Positions 1 to 9,520 of a DNA stretch of 27,500 nt are shown piece after piece. The stretch comes from Chrysomallon squamiferum (taxonomy: Eukaryota > Mollusca > Gastropoda > Neomphalida > Peltospiridae): contig CM022670.1 of assembly GCA_012295275.1 (NCBI GenBank), positions 4,512,264-4,539,763 on the forward strand, in the 5' to 3' direction. The notes under the pieces are model-generated. The model saw only the letters and a list, made by a program, of their open reading frames with translations. It did no database searches and was not told the origin of the DNA. A program made the position numbers and the translations under genes. Positions within the stretch are counted from its first letter, which is position 1, and each line of letters starts with the position of its first letter.

Positions 1-122
1 TAAATGACATGAGATAAATAAATGATATAAATGATCTGTGATGTTTAGAAATTAAAAACATGTTTTCAGAAATAAGCGAACAGAATCTTTATCAGTCACT
101 GTCTCTGTCTGACTCTTTCTAA

Positions 123-236
123 CTCTGTTTACACACCCACACACACATACACACAGACACACACACATACCCAAAGCAAACATACACACTTACACATATA
201 TAGAACTATATATATATAGATAGATAGATAGATATA
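123..236. repeat. CA-rich then TA/GATA microsatellite
   Basis: An imperfect CA-rich run interrupted by single T or G bases leads into a short TATATA and (GATA)n tract. It is typical of decayed compound microsatellites. The preceding 122 bases are plain AT-rich DNA with nothing recognisable. Confidence 0.9.
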
Positions 237-290
237 CTAGATGGTAAATAGATTTGTATCTGTTCTTCATACATAAGCTGATGTTAACAT

Positions 291-352
291 GCACATACAT
301 TTACATACATACATACATACATACACGTATATACCATACATACATACATACC
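291..352. repeat. (CATA)n tetranucleotide repeat
   Basis: Two blocks of CATA units are separated by a short interruption containing CGTATATACC. The same tetranucleotide family recurs around 3000-3440, and as its complement TATG around 21600-21710 and 25297-25360. Confidence 0.9.
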
Positions 353-899
353 ATATAATGTTTAGAAACGTTGTTCAGCGTAATGTTTCAATCTTACAAA
401 CGTTTCAAGACGATAATAATATTATTGACCTCGCCTATTTAAAGAGATGTTGTTAGACTGTTTCGTGTTATTTACAAATAGGAAATACACAGCGGAAGAA
501 AAAGCAGGAAAAAAATACAAAACACACGTTGTAATTTAATTTTCCTGATAAAATTTGATTAAATTGAAGAAGACGAAAACATCGATTCAAATTCAAAAGG
601 CTAACAACCGAGAAACCTTTGCATTTTATTGTTCGAAAACAGAAATCAATGAAACAGAATAAATTGCTCAAGTTATTAGCATTTAACGACAACGGCATTC
701 AACAGACAAGGAGAGTAAAAAGTACGTTCTGTAATAACATATTCCAACCAGTCGTTAGATCATCTTCAGTATGACAGGCATCCTTCCCCGCTCATAAACT
801 TATCAAATTTTTGTGGTCGTCTCTGACTATTTCTAGACTGCAATGCAATCTGCGTATGCGACATCACGTTACCTTTGCGTCATTGATTTAGGATTTCTT
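353..899. other. AT-rich unique sequence, no gene seen
   Basis: Moderate-complexity AT-rich DNA. The only long frame, on the minus strand at 468-698, is rich in Phe, Asn and Leu with no motif and is expected by chance. No splice-site pair or promoter stands out. Confidence 0.5.
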
Positions 900-1445
900 C
901 TCCAATACAAATCATATATTGTTCGCACTCAAATTAAATTGCGCTAGGATGGCTTCAGATTGTAATTGTATACACTACGGCGTGCTTTTCGATCACCTCT
1001 TGTGAAGATAATGCTAATAGTCGAGTAAAGACGTCGTTTATCGCCGACTTTCGGCTTATTTAGTCTACATAAAGGCTGCAATCGATTCAGTCACGACGTG
1101 GGTCTTGATGGGGCAAGAGGCAAACATTATCAGTTTCAGTCCATTTCTTCAAGTCAGTTCTAGTGGCTCGTGTCGGGTGTGCCTGCCTCCTTGATGGCAG
1201 TCGAGGATCTCGTTGTGATCCACGAAGGCCCTCGACGCTTGGCTCGTAACACAAGAGATTTTCATTTCTCATTTCGATCGCCACTCGAGTCGTCTAGCTT
1301 CTACTTTGCCTTCACTTGCCGCTGGCGACACAGAGCGGAGAAAAACGGCGGTCTCTCGTGGCAGTCTCCCTTCTGGCTGTAATGATCAGTAAAATCAAAC
1401 TCTATCTCGTCATTACAGATGGCATTGGGCTATAAAAGAAGAAAA
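900..1445. other. CpG-containing high-complexity island
   Basis: GC content and CpG frequency rise sharply above the surrounding AT-rich DNA, especially from about 1080 to 1380, and there is no simple repeat. Overlapping short frames exist on both strands (65-70 codons), but neither resembles a known protein. Small hairpins occur, for example GCCGA-CTT-TCGGC at 1043-1055. The right edge carries a TATA-like box. Retained complexity in such a repeat-dense window suggests selective constraint, as in a promoter, enhancer or untranslated exon. This is inference; no conservation test was possible. Confidence 0.4.
1431..1438 (+). promoter_or_regulatory. TATA-box-like motif TATAAAAG
   Basis: The motif lies in the context GGGCTATAAAAGAAG, with a G/C-rich upstream flank and immediately right of the CpG-containing island. 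That is good agreement with the metazoan TATA consensus. A start about 30 bases downstream would fall at a 24-base T run, which is unusual, so this may be fortuitous. Confidence 0.25.
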
Positions 1446-1460
1446 TCTATTTTAAGGACA

Positions 1461-1484
1461 TTTTTTTTTTTTTTTTTTTTTTTT
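1461..1484. repeat. T24 homopolymer
   Basis: Uninterrupted run of 24 T followed by CTTCTGCTTCTTCG. It could be the complement of a retroposed poly(A) tail, but no flanking duplication was recognised. Confidence 0.95.
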
Positions 1485-1489
1485 CTTCT

Positions 1490-1830
1490 GCTTCTTCGCA
1501 AGCGCTAGTGAAGACTCGAGACAATAAGAATAACTCTTCTGTGGATAATTTTGATAATCACGAGCAATTTGTTTTGACGTTTCTTGTCAGATGCATCGGT
1601 TTTCCTCTTTTCGTTTATTCGAGTATACCGAAAGAGACTCGTCTTTAGGGTTCACTAATCAAAGAGACTGCAGATCTCAGCTGCTTAACTCTGTCGGATG
1701 AAGATCAAGTCACATGCAATCGATTTTGACTCGCTGATCGGCGGTGACTTGTTATGCAAAGGCGCTGATTTGTCATGATTATGTGTTTATTTGACACCGA
1801 CTCTCTCAGAATACAAAACATGTGTTTATT
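1490..1830. other. High-complexity island, candidate regulatory DNA
   Basis: Unique sequence with no simple repeats and with motifs common in developmental enhancers: CAATCGATTTT near 1718, TTATGCAAAG near 1752 (POU-like) and TTGTCATGATTATG near 1770. No coding frame of interest. It appears to continue the island left of the T24 run. The regulatory role is inferred from composition and motif density only. Confidence 0.3.
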
Positions 1831-1936
1831 CATTGACTTACGTATTATTCACAGTAGTATGTCTCATTTAAACCCAGAATATTTTAGTTGATAAAATAAA
1901 TGTATTTTTCAGATTAAGAATTTAATTCATTACAAT

Positions 1937-2019
1937 CTTTCTTCTTCTTCTTATTATTATTATTATTACTGTTGTTGTTGTTATTATCATCATCATCATT
2001 ATAATCATCATCATCATCA

Positions 2020-2084
<65 letters not shown>

Positions 2085-2096
2085 GCTATTATTCTT
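1937..2096. repeat. TTC/TTA/GTT/ATC compound trinucleotide array
   Basis: Successive blocks of TTC, TTA, GTT, ATC and then a long TTA run, with one TTGCTA interruption near the end. All are one-base variants of one another, pointing to slippage plus point mutation. Confidence 0.95.
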
Positions 2097-2149
2097 AGTT
2101 GTATTTGTTGTATTAGTAGAAGCGGTAGTAAATGTACTAGTAGTAGCAG

Positions 2150-2680
2150 TACCTTATTTAATTTATTTTTCTCCTTATTTTTCTTTGTTCCCTTTGCATT
2201 CCTTCATGTTTATTTATTAAACTGAACTATTTTGCTTGTTTGTTGTTATGGTTTGTTTTTGTTTTTGGGGGGTTTCAGTGCAATTTGTTTTAAATTTTCT
2301 TTTTTATGTTTGTAGTTTTGGTTCGTTTATTATTTCACTCAAACTTTTTATTTTCAGAATCTTTAATTTATCTTTTGAAAAACAGTTTCACTCTTTTTAA
2401 CTCTTCTTTTCTTTTCTTTTACTGTCACAAATGATATTGACCATAACACGACGAAAGCGTTGACTCTATTAAGTTACCATGGAAAAACTCGACAAATACA
2501 ATCTAAAATTCATATGAAATCGAGGTAACACGATATTCTTTATTTCTTGTAGTGATATATTATTCAGCAAACGCCTCTCACGGAATCCACTGAAACTCCT
2601 TGGGGAACCAGTCGAGTCGTTGTGGTTAGTAAATTATGAATTAAGTTTGGTTAATACGCTTCTGCGATCTCTTTCCCTTT
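2150..2680. other. T-rich unique sequence, no gene seen
   Basis: T-rich low-to-moderate complexity DNA to about 2430, then more complex sequence. No open frame, RNA gene or strong motif was recognised. Confidence 0.5.
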
Positions 2681-2691
2681 CTTTAAGACAG

Positions 2692-2876
2692 GCTTGAGTA
2701 GGCCTTACACTGTCTTCACCACAGACTTGTCGCTGGTATTTTTGAAAAGACGATCTGTTACACACGCTGTCTGTTATGTCTTCAAGAACGGAAACCAGCT
2801 ACATTGCATTCTGCAGAATAACTGTATGTTCCATAACGTTGTCAAGTCATCAAAGTTTATATTATATCATAAATAA
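2692..2876 (+). other. Weak 3'-terminal-exon-like segment
   Basis: A polypyrimidine-rich stretch ending in AAGACAG (AG at 2690-2691) resembles a 3' splice site. A frame is open from there to a TAA at 2874-2876 (about 60 codons), and the stop overlaps AATAAA at 2872-2877. The first ATG is only near codon 45, so it could be coding only as an internal or terminal exon. The translated peptide has mixed composition but no domain I recognise. A chance combination is more likely than a real exon. Confidence 0.12.
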
Positions 2877-2942
2877 ACATGCATGAATCCCATATTATAT
2901 ACTTTTTAAAATCTTATGTGCATACAGGCACATATGCAAAAA

Positions 2943-2960
2943 CACACACACACACACATG
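2943..2960. repeat. Short (CA)n
   Basis: About nine CA units preceding the large TATA/CACA/CATA mosaic. Confidence 0.9.
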
Positions 2961-2984
2961 CATACAAATAATTGCACAGAAACA

Positions 2985-3450
2985 CACACATACACATAAA
3001 TATATATATATATACACACACACATATATATACAAACATATATACATGCATACATACATACATACATACATGTATACATGCATACATACACACATACATA
3101 ACTATACACATAAATATATATATATACACACACACACACATATATATACAAACATATATACATGCATACATACATACATACATACATGTATACATGCATA
3201 CATACACACATACATACATGTATACATGCATACATACACACATTACATGTATCATGCATACATACTATACATTACATGTATACATGCATACATACACATA
3301 CATAACTATACACATAAATATATATATATATACACACACACACATATATATACAAACATATATACATGCATACATACATACATACATACATACATGTATA
3401 CATGCATACATACACACATACATACATACATACATACATAACTATACACA
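2985..3450. repeat. Higher-order array of TATA/CACA/CATA blocks
   Basis: A composite unit runs: ACACATAAATATATATA, a CA run, TATATATACAAACATATATA, CATGCATA, a (CATA) run, TGTATACATGCATA and ACACATACATAACTA. It occurs three times, beginning near 2992, 3106 and 3310. Copies differ in CA and CATA length, and the middle copy has extra internal TGTATACATGCATA units. A fourth start (TACACATAAATA) at about 3445 is cut off. All frames stay open on both strands because the repeat lacks stops; those are not genes. Confidence 0.9.
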
Positions 3451-3460
3451 TAAATATTAC

Positions 3461-3589
3461 AACTATTACTATCAGCACTATTTAGACAATTATTACTACA
3501 ATTTCTTCTACTATAACAATAATGATCATCAACATAATCATTGTTATTATCATTAGCATCAGCATCGACATCATCGTCATCATGACTAT

Positions 3590-3624
<35 letters not shown>

Positions 3625-3643
3625 TTACTACTTCTACTACTAC

Positions 3644-3701
<58 letters not shown>
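3461..3701. repeat. ACT/ATC/ATT trinucleotide array
   Basis: An imperfect ACT/ATC segment (3461-3590) leads into a clean ACT run (about 3590-3625) and a long ATT/TTA run up to about 3700. Apparent frames are poly-Thr/poly-Ile artefacts. Confidence 0.95.
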
Positions 3702-4377
3702 GCCATTGTTGTAGTTGGTGTTTATGTCACATTAGAACTATAAATATTAATGAGATAACTGACAGATAACAAACCGTGACGCAATTTCAAGGTGGACGAT
3801 TATTCATTTATTAAAATGTATTCTTATCTGCTTTAGTTGAGTAACTATTTATTTATTATCGTTATCATTCTCTTTATCAACCTGTCCATGAATCGATATC
3901 ATTCTTGACAACTATATATATATAAATAATTTCATGTACGCCTATATTAATAGTAACAACATGCATATGTGACTGTAAATATATATACTGTCAAATAATT
4001 TGGTAAATTTTACTGTTCTATATCAACATAATTACTTAGCTACAGATACGACTGTCAGGTTGATAGATAATCACCTGTCTAACGTGTATGAGTATTACGA
4101 ACAGAAGGGCTGCAGTTTTTATCTGTTTTATGTAAAAGACAAATTCAGTGACGTATTCGAACATGCATTATTTATGAGTTTTTATACAGGGATAAAAATA
4201 AAAAATAAAAACTGTTTTGGTCATATTTTTAAATGACTGCAAACTTCAGCTGGCTTTTTATTTTAATTTTATTTTTCTGTATGTACTGTCACACGTCCTA
4301 ATTGATTATATTTTAATTTGACAGTTTCATCTTTCTGACAATTTGTTCCTGCATTCCTTTTTTTTTTGTTTTTGGGT
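3702..4377. other. AT-rich unique sequence with one chance-length open frame
   Basis: The frame around 4000-4236 on + has a mixed, aromatic-rich composition but starts with TTG rather than ATG and has no acceptor-like sequence at its left edge. It matches no family I know. I regard it as chance. Confidence 0.4.
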
Positions 4378-4393
4378 TATTATTATTATTCTT

Positions 4394-4395
<2 letters not shown>

Positions 4396-4484
<89 letters not shown>
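4396..4484. repeat. (TC)44 dinucleotide tract
   Basis: An uninterrupted TC run of about 89 bases, preceded by a short TTA run and followed by degenerate pyrimidine sequence to about 4535. Long perfect polypurine/polypyrimidine mirror repeats can form H-DNA in supercoiled DNA (general knowledge). Confidence 0.97.
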
Positions 4485-4488
<4 letters not shown>

Positions 4489-4559
4489 CTCTCTAATTTT
4501 CTTTCATTCATTTTCTCCATCGTTTTCTCTCTCGAAAAGATATCATTTAACCTCGAGTC

Positions 4560-5580
4560 TGGGTGATAATATAATTTAGGGAGACTGACATCTCTAAAAT
4601 CCCCCATTACCTCTCCGACCTGCACACCCCGGAGCCTAATGAATAGAAGAGAAGTTTCTTAATTCGGTTTTAAATCGATAATAGTCAGAAATCCGCAGCA
4701 ACACAAACCAGATGTGATATGGGCACAAAAAGGCGTGGTCGACACCAGCAATAAAGTCTTGTAAAGTTCACATACGAACACATAAAGCTATTTGAATTCT
4801 GTAATGTTGACACTTTGCCTGTCAGTAAATTTTCTGTAATTGAAACTCGAAGGATCGATTCTCTGCAGAGCCCTTTGCTGTTCATGATTCCATTAAACAA
4901 AGATTTCCAAGACGGGTTATTAAAGACTATGTGTATTATTACTGATAAAATTCCACCTTAGAATGGAATGTTTTCTCTTAAAATCCAAAAAGAGAAAATT
5001 AAATCCAAAAGTTTGGGAAAGACTACATTTACAATCTTTCAAGGATAGGCATTTCTATTAAATGCTCTCCATAGGTCACTTAAAATGAAAATACATGTAT
5101 TTGATTTTAGCGACTTGATATTTCAATTTAACGTCCAATTTCTAAAATAGCTACCATTTGACTCAAGTATTTTCATAGATACTGACTGCAGAGTCATATT
5201 ATGAATATTTTCTGTCATATTTTAACAATAGTCGGAAGAACAGTTGAAATATAACATTAATGTTCAAATAAAGAAAAAAAAAATTAATTTTGGCTGAAAT
5301 CTGATAATAAAGGCAAAATAAATCAAACTGTCAGATACAGAGTTCATTTCACACCTTTCTGATGGATTCGTGTTTGAAATATGGTTTCTAGAATCACAAC
5401 AGAAAGGTCAGGGACGAGATACTATCGAGTGCAGAAGCACTGTTCACTGTTTTATCTGGATTCCTTGTCAGCTAAGTGAAAATAAGAATATCACTCTTAA
5501 TTTACCCCAAGTGTGTTTTATGGTAGTACCTGTCACAAAAAAATGTTTATGTCGTCAATGTGTATTTTACTTTTTGGTTG
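4560..5580. other. Unique AT-rich sequence, no gene seen
   Basis: About 1 kb of ordinary-complexity DNA. The minus-strand frame at 4685-4900 and the plus-strand frame at 5370-5588 are short, lack motifs and are judged accidental. A run of A's near 5273-5282 is the only low-complexity feature. Confidence 0.5.
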
Positions 5581-5589
5581 GAAGATAAT

Positions 5590-5912
5590 TATTTGGGTGT
5601 TTTGTTTGTTTGTTTTTGGGTGGGTTTTTGTTGTTGTTTTTTTCGTTGTTTTTTTTGTGTTGTTATTATTATTTTGCTGTTGTTGTTGTTGTTTGTCGGT
5701 TTTTGTAGTTCTTGTTGTTATTCGTTGGGGGTTTTTCGTGTTTTTTTTTGATGGTTTCATTTTGGTTTTTTGTTGTTGTTTTTGTGTTGTTATTATTATT
5801 TTGCTGTTGTAGTTGTTGTTTGTTGGTTTTTGTAGTTCTTGTTGTTATTCGTTGGGTTTTTTTCGTGTTTTTTTGTTGTTGTTGTTTTTGTTGTTTTTTT
5901 GTTTTTTTTTAC
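5590..5912. repeat. GTT/T-rich tract with a 127-bp tandem duplication
   Basis: A strongly T/G-biased segment. Within it, the sequence from TTTTTGTGTTGTTATTATTA (5652) to CGTGTTTTTTT (about 5749) recurs at 5779-5874 with only a few changes (TTGTCGG/TTGTTGG, TTGTTGTTG/TAGTTGTTG). Two overlapping frames look like hydrophobic proteins only because TTT, TTG and GTT encode Phe, Leu and Val. Confidence 0.9.
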
Positions 5913-5929
5913 TATGAATTTTTTTCCTT

Positions 5930-6312
5930 ACAAAGAGTAGCTTTACACTTTTCGTAATATTAAAACACATCTCCCACTGGTTATACACTGTGAACACGCC
6001 CCTAAGTTCTGGTGAACGAATGAATGTTAAAACCCTTCCCCTTGTTACGATTATTCTACGATAAGATTTCACTTTCCCTTTGTCAGTGATCCTCCCACCC
6101 CGCTCAGTGGCTGGGGTTTAATAACGTTAAGTGGTTTTTCCGCATGGTTGCCTCACTGCCAAATCTGTCATTATTTACGACAGTTTGATGAGTTTGTTTT
6201 TCTTTCTCTTACTCTTTTAACAAAGAGAATACGTTACAGGCATTCTTCAGTGTGCAATATTCATTCTATGAACTTATTTTGATTTTATTCTTATTTATAT
6301 CATTTGAAAAAG

Positions 6313-6314
<2 letters not shown>
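5930..6314. other. Unique sequence, no gene seen
   Basis: Moderate-complexity DNA with a more GC-rich patch near 6085-6120 (CCCCGCTCAGTGGCTGGGG). That patch slightly resembles a Pol III A box, but no B box follows, so no RNA gene is called. Confidence 0.4.
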
Positions 6315-6346
<32 letters not shown>

Positions 6347-6371
6347 AAAACAACAACAACAACAACAACAA
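6315..6371. repeat. A31 followed by (CAA)n
   Basis: A 31-base A run followed by AACAAAAC and CAA repeats. An A run grading into CAA units is common at old retroposon tails, but no retroposon body was recognised to the left. Confidence 0.95.
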
Positions 6372-6551
6372 AACTTTAAAATGATATCAAGATGTCTATG
6401 ATTGGTCAGTTATTGTAAGAGTTACAAAGGGGTCTTTTAAACTGGCTGATTAAAATAAAAAGGGGTCTTATAATTTTCTAACAATTAAAACAATTTAACA
6501 GAATGAATCCGAAAATGGCAAAATATAGAAAAACAGGCGATCGTTCTTTAG

Positions 6552-6561
6552 CACACACACA

Positions 6562-6601
<40 letters not shown>
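6552..6601. repeat. (CA)n with one A-rich interruption
   Basis: CACACACACA, a short AAAA, then about 18 further CA units. Confidence 0.97.
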
Positions 6602-6606
<5 letters not shown>

Positions 6607-6661
6607 CATGAATACCCCTGAAGTGAAAGTAAAATAAACATCCAATCAAATGGCAGTATTT

Positions 6662-6742
6662 TGATCAGCTGATCTAACACAAGTTTGGTTTAAAACCTGT
6701 GTTAAGTCAAATCATTTGATTTTTTTTTTTTTTTTTTTCCAG
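6662..6742. other. Three palindromes then T19-CCAG
   Basis: GATCAGCTGATC (12-bp perfect palindrome, about 6662-6673) is followed by AACACAAGTT (6676-6685) facing AACCTGTGTT (6694-6703; 9 of 10 pair), then TCAAAT-C-ATTTGA (6708-6720). A 19-base T run and CCAG at 6739-6742 come next; this last part reads as a strong 3' splice acceptor on the + strand. No exon downstream of it can be verified. Confidence 0.5.
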
Positions 6743-6982
6743 ATGACAGAAAACAGTTCTCGCTCGATAGACTTTGGTAATATTATTAAACAACTGAAAT
6801 GGTTTTATTGTGGGAAATTTAAAAACAACAACACTGTTAAACACGGGCAGGCCCAAGTGGCGGAAAGTACGATTTCTTACCTACTAAAATTCTCCGTTAA
6901 AAAGGGCTTGTTCTCACAAAGCATTAAAGTACTAAAAGTACTATCACGGTTAAAAAAAAAAAAAAAAAAAAAAAAAATTTAA
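6743..6982 (+). other. Unrecognised ORF after acceptor-like T19-CCAG
   Basis: An ATG directly follows the CCAG, and a frame of about 79 codons runs into a 26-base A tract that supplies a poly-Lys end. The first 70 residues have mixed composition (Ser, Lys, Leu and Gln present) but match no family I recognise. Ending in a homopolymer argues against a complete gene. It may be a decayed coding fragment or chance. Confidence 0.1.
6952..6977. repeat. A26 homopolymer
   Basis: Uninterrupted A run followed by TTTAATC. Confidence 0.97.
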
Positions 6983-7057
6983 TCATTTTCTTAAATAGAT
7001 TGTCTGGATTTTTAAACATCACTTTTGCGCACTCTTTTTCGCTAAAAATTTCTACAG

Positions 7058-7084
7058 ATGAAAAGAAAATAATAGGACAGTATT
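7058..7084 (+). repeat. 27-bp direct repeat, copy 1
   Basis: Matches 7242-7268 at 26 of 27 positions; the core AATAATAGGACAGTATT is identical. Offset is 184 bases. It lies inside a short open frame (7000-7209) of unknown nature. Confidence 0.85.
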
Positions 7085-7241
7085 CGGCAATGTGCGAACT
7101 ACGTCCCGAAAATGTGTTCCTAAACCTCCAGGTATTTAACACAACGCAAACAGTGGTCACAGCGTTTTTAAAGGAAATTGGTCTGATGCCAAGACCTATT
7201 TCTATTTGAAAGAAAATAGATAAAAAACTATATCGTTAATT

Positions 7242-7268
7242 ATGAAAACAAAATAATAGGACAGTATT
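7242..7268 (+). repeat. 27-bp direct repeat, copy 2
   Basis: Second copy of the 7058-7084 sequence with one G-to-C difference. Beyond it both copies continue with a similar CAATG after a short gap, so the duplicated segment is slightly longer than 27 bases. It could be a segmental duplication remnant or a long target duplication around an insertion of about 157 bp. Confidence 0.85.
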
Positions 7269-7272
7269 TCAA

Positions 7273-7443
7273 TGTTTTCTTTTTTCGTTTTAAATTTTTA
7301 AATTAACTTTTTTTTTTTCGTTTTTAAATTTTTTTTTAATGTATTTTTATTTTCTTTTTTTTCTTTTCTTTCTTTTTCTTTCTTTCTTTCTTTCTTTTTT
7401 CTTTCTTTTTTCTTTCTTTCTTTCCTTCTTTCTTCTTTTTCTC

Positions 7444-7474
<31 letters not shown>

Positions 7475-7489
7475 TTATTATTATTAACT
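7273..7489. repeat. T-rich / TTTC / TTC / TTA pyrimidine array
   Basis: A T-rich start grades into TTTC and TTTTTC units, then a TTC run (about 7443-7472) and a short TTA run. The minus-strand frame here is an all-Lys/Glu artefact. Confidence 0.95.
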
Positions 7490-7755
7490 GCTTTCAATAA
7501 TAACAATACAGAGACAGTTGTATCAACAACTATTACTAACATCGCTAATCTATATTTTTAACGCCAAATGATAATGCGATTGCACAACTCAGTCTTTGTA
7601 ATAATTTGTTCTGGCCACGCTAATACAATACCTTCAGTTTGAAATTGGATACGATAATCCTTTTTTAAAATATATCTTCTTTAATAGAGAAAAACAAACC
7701 TATTCTGAAAAAACGTTATGAGAGAGACAGAACTAGAGACAGAAAGAAATACAAT

Positions 7756-7799
<44 letters not shown>
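7756..7799. repeat. (GA)n dinucleotide tract
   Basis: AGAGAGAGACAG followed by a clean GA run, complementary in type to the TC tract at 4396-4484. Confidence 0.95.
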
Positions 7800-7801
<2 letters not shown>

Positions 7802-7884
7802 ATTATAAAATGATAATGTTTTGTTGTTGTTCTTTTTGTTGTTTTTTTGATAATGTTGGTTCACTGAATCAAAATGTGATTTCA

Positions 7885-7990
7885 ATACATCGGTATTGCA
7901 CGCGCTTCTGCGACAGCACGAGCGCATCACGTTTGCACGTGAGGTACACCTAGCGTTGTGCGATGTGACAAACTGTGTTCTTTTCTTTAC
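7885..7990. promoter_or_regulatory. Small CpG-rich patch with CACGTG E-box
   Basis: About ten CpGs occur within roughly 80 bases of otherwise AT-rich surroundings. It contains a perfect palindromic E-box CACGTG at 7936-7941 within TTGCACGTGAGG, plus GCACGCGC and GAGCGC. CACGTG is bound by bHLH-Zip factors such as Myc/Max and USF (family knowledge). Function is inferred only. Confidence 0.3.
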
Positions 7991-8039
7991 CCAAAGCAAC
8001 GTGGCATTTGCAACTAAACAATTTCCAATTTTTATCACT

Positions 8040-8450
8040 TTATTTTAATTTATTTGGAAGAAACAGTCATTTACAAAAACTTGCTAAACTATATACATAT
8101 TAAGACGATAAAAATTATTTCTAAATTTCTTTTAACAAACAATAATTGCAAAAAGGCTTCACAGCTTGAGGAATCGTGTTAAAACGTTTTGTAGCCTGTA
8201 GAAATTCATAAACTGCAATTTAAAAAATGCAATACAGGTTGAGTCCTCATGGTCATCACCTACAAGTTTCACCTACAAGTACCAGTCGTTTGACTCTTAT
8301 GTTCTTAAACTGATGAGCACATTTTGGGAACAAATTCTGCAAGAGACTAAACACTGTAAAACAAAAATCATTCTTTTTTGAACATATAATTTCCATTAAA
8401 CAACAATAAATAAAGAATATAATAAAGTTATTTCTTTGATAAATATGATC
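8040..8450. other. AT-rich sequence, no gene seen
   Basis: Low-GC unique DNA. A CTGATGA near 8311 resembles one hammerhead ribozyme core box, but the second core box is missing. Confidence 0.5.
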
Positions 8451-8452
8451 GA

Positions 8453-8481
8453 CAAAAAAATAAAAAAATAAAAAAATAAAA
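8453..8481. repeat. (AAAAAAAT)n
   Basis: Four A-run/T units in tandem, followed by AGGAGGAAAG. Confidence 0.9.
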
Positions 8482-8599
8482 AGGAGGAAAGACAATTATA
8501 TTACCTTTCTCCTCCCTAAAAAAGGAACAAGATTTATCGATAAAAATACAATATGGTCCACATAGTGAGAATACTTTTAAAATATGTTAATATGTTTGG

Positions 8600-8820
8600 T
8601 TGTGAGATTTTGTGAGATTTTTGTTGTTTTTGTTGTTAATTTTCTTTTCTTAGGTGTTTGTTTGTTGTTGTTTTTTATTTTGATTTTGTTTTCTTTTTTT
8701 TCTGATTTTTTATTTTAAGCTTTTTGTTTATTTTGATTTTCTATTGTTTTCTTTCTTTCTTTCTTTTCATTACTTTCTTTCTTCTTTTTTTTCTTTTTTT
8801 GTTTTCTTTTTTTTGTTGAG
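8600..8820. repeat. T-rich low-complexity tract
   Basis: Imperfect GTT, TTTC and T-run units on one strand. No internal unit is long enough to define a satellite. Confidence 0.85.
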
Positions 8821-9250
8821 AAACTGACTAGATACTTATTTATGTGTTAAATATAATGACTTTTCCTCTTCTTTTTTCCTTTTTCTAAGTTTACTTCAAA
8901 GAATTTTACCTCGGTGACAATCAAGTGTCTTGTGTTTTTACCGTATTTCGAATACCTTACTTCTACAAAGTAATATTATTTTTTTTATTTATTATTATTT
9001 TTTTACCAGAATTACAGTATTAGTAGGATTTTAAAAACGTTAAGTGGTTGTTTTTACAGACATAAATATGATCTAATCCAGTACCTCATAATACATGTAT
9101 TTCATTTTGTTGTTTTAGTTAAAGTTGTAAAATAAAATAACCTTATAAGACTGAGTTCCTAATAAACACTTCCAGCTGAATTTGTATGATGAGCCAAACT
9201 TTTATTTCCAGTCATGAAAATCTGCCTTTCCAATCGCTGTCAAATGGTAA
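8821..9250. other. AT-rich unique sequence, no gene seen
   Basis: No coding frame or RNA gene recognised. Confidence 0.5.
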
Positions 9251-9254
9251 AAGC

Positions 9255-9340
9255 TTGTGTGTGTGTGTGTGGGGGGGGTCTGTGAGTGTGTGCGTGTGTC
9301 CGTGCGTGCGTGCTTGGGTACGTTCGTGCGTGAGAGAGTT
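9255..9340. repeat. (GT)n / G8 / GTGC degenerate repeat
   Basis: A GT run, eight consecutive G's, then degenerate GTGTGC and CGTGCGTG units. Confidence 0.9.
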
Positions 9341-9520
9341 TGCACGTTTATTAGAGGGAAGTGAAATGCGTGAATAGTTTTATGAATTTAATATTTGTGA
9401 ATATATTTTCGTATTTTAAAGAAATGTAGATAAAAGATACGTTTGTCGTTAATCTGTAAAACATTGTTAGAGGACTGAATGTGAATTTCTTATCTGACAC
9501 CGTTATTTGCACACAAAAAG

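Noticed and set aside
291-352. CATA direct repeats considered as a CRISPR-like or telomere-like array
   Set aside because: Tetranucleotide microsatellite without spacers; sequence context is eukaryotic.
1087-1382. Overlapping 65- and 70-residue frames on opposite strands in the CpG island
   Set aside because: No recognisable domain; opposite-strand openness is explained by locally higher GC with few stop triplets.
2895-3556. Several overlapping Tyr/His/Ile/Cys/Met-rich frames up to 194 residues on both strands
   Set aside because: They are translations of the CATA/TATA/CACA array, which lacks stop codons in many frames.
4343-4625. Ser-Leu and Arg-Glu repeat frames, also at 14729-15061, 17199-17434, 20520-20768 and 25110-25426
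   Set aside because: Artefacts of CT/GA dinucleotide tracts.
6095-6125. GCTCAGTGGCTGGGG, similar to a Pol III A box, with a faint echo at about 20920
   Set aside because: No B box within range and no tRNA fold; the two occurrences share only about 11 bases.
8309-8330. CTGATGAG with downstream GGGAAC, another hammerhead-like core
   Set aside because: Second core box is GGAAC rather than GAAA, and stems I and III cannot be formed.
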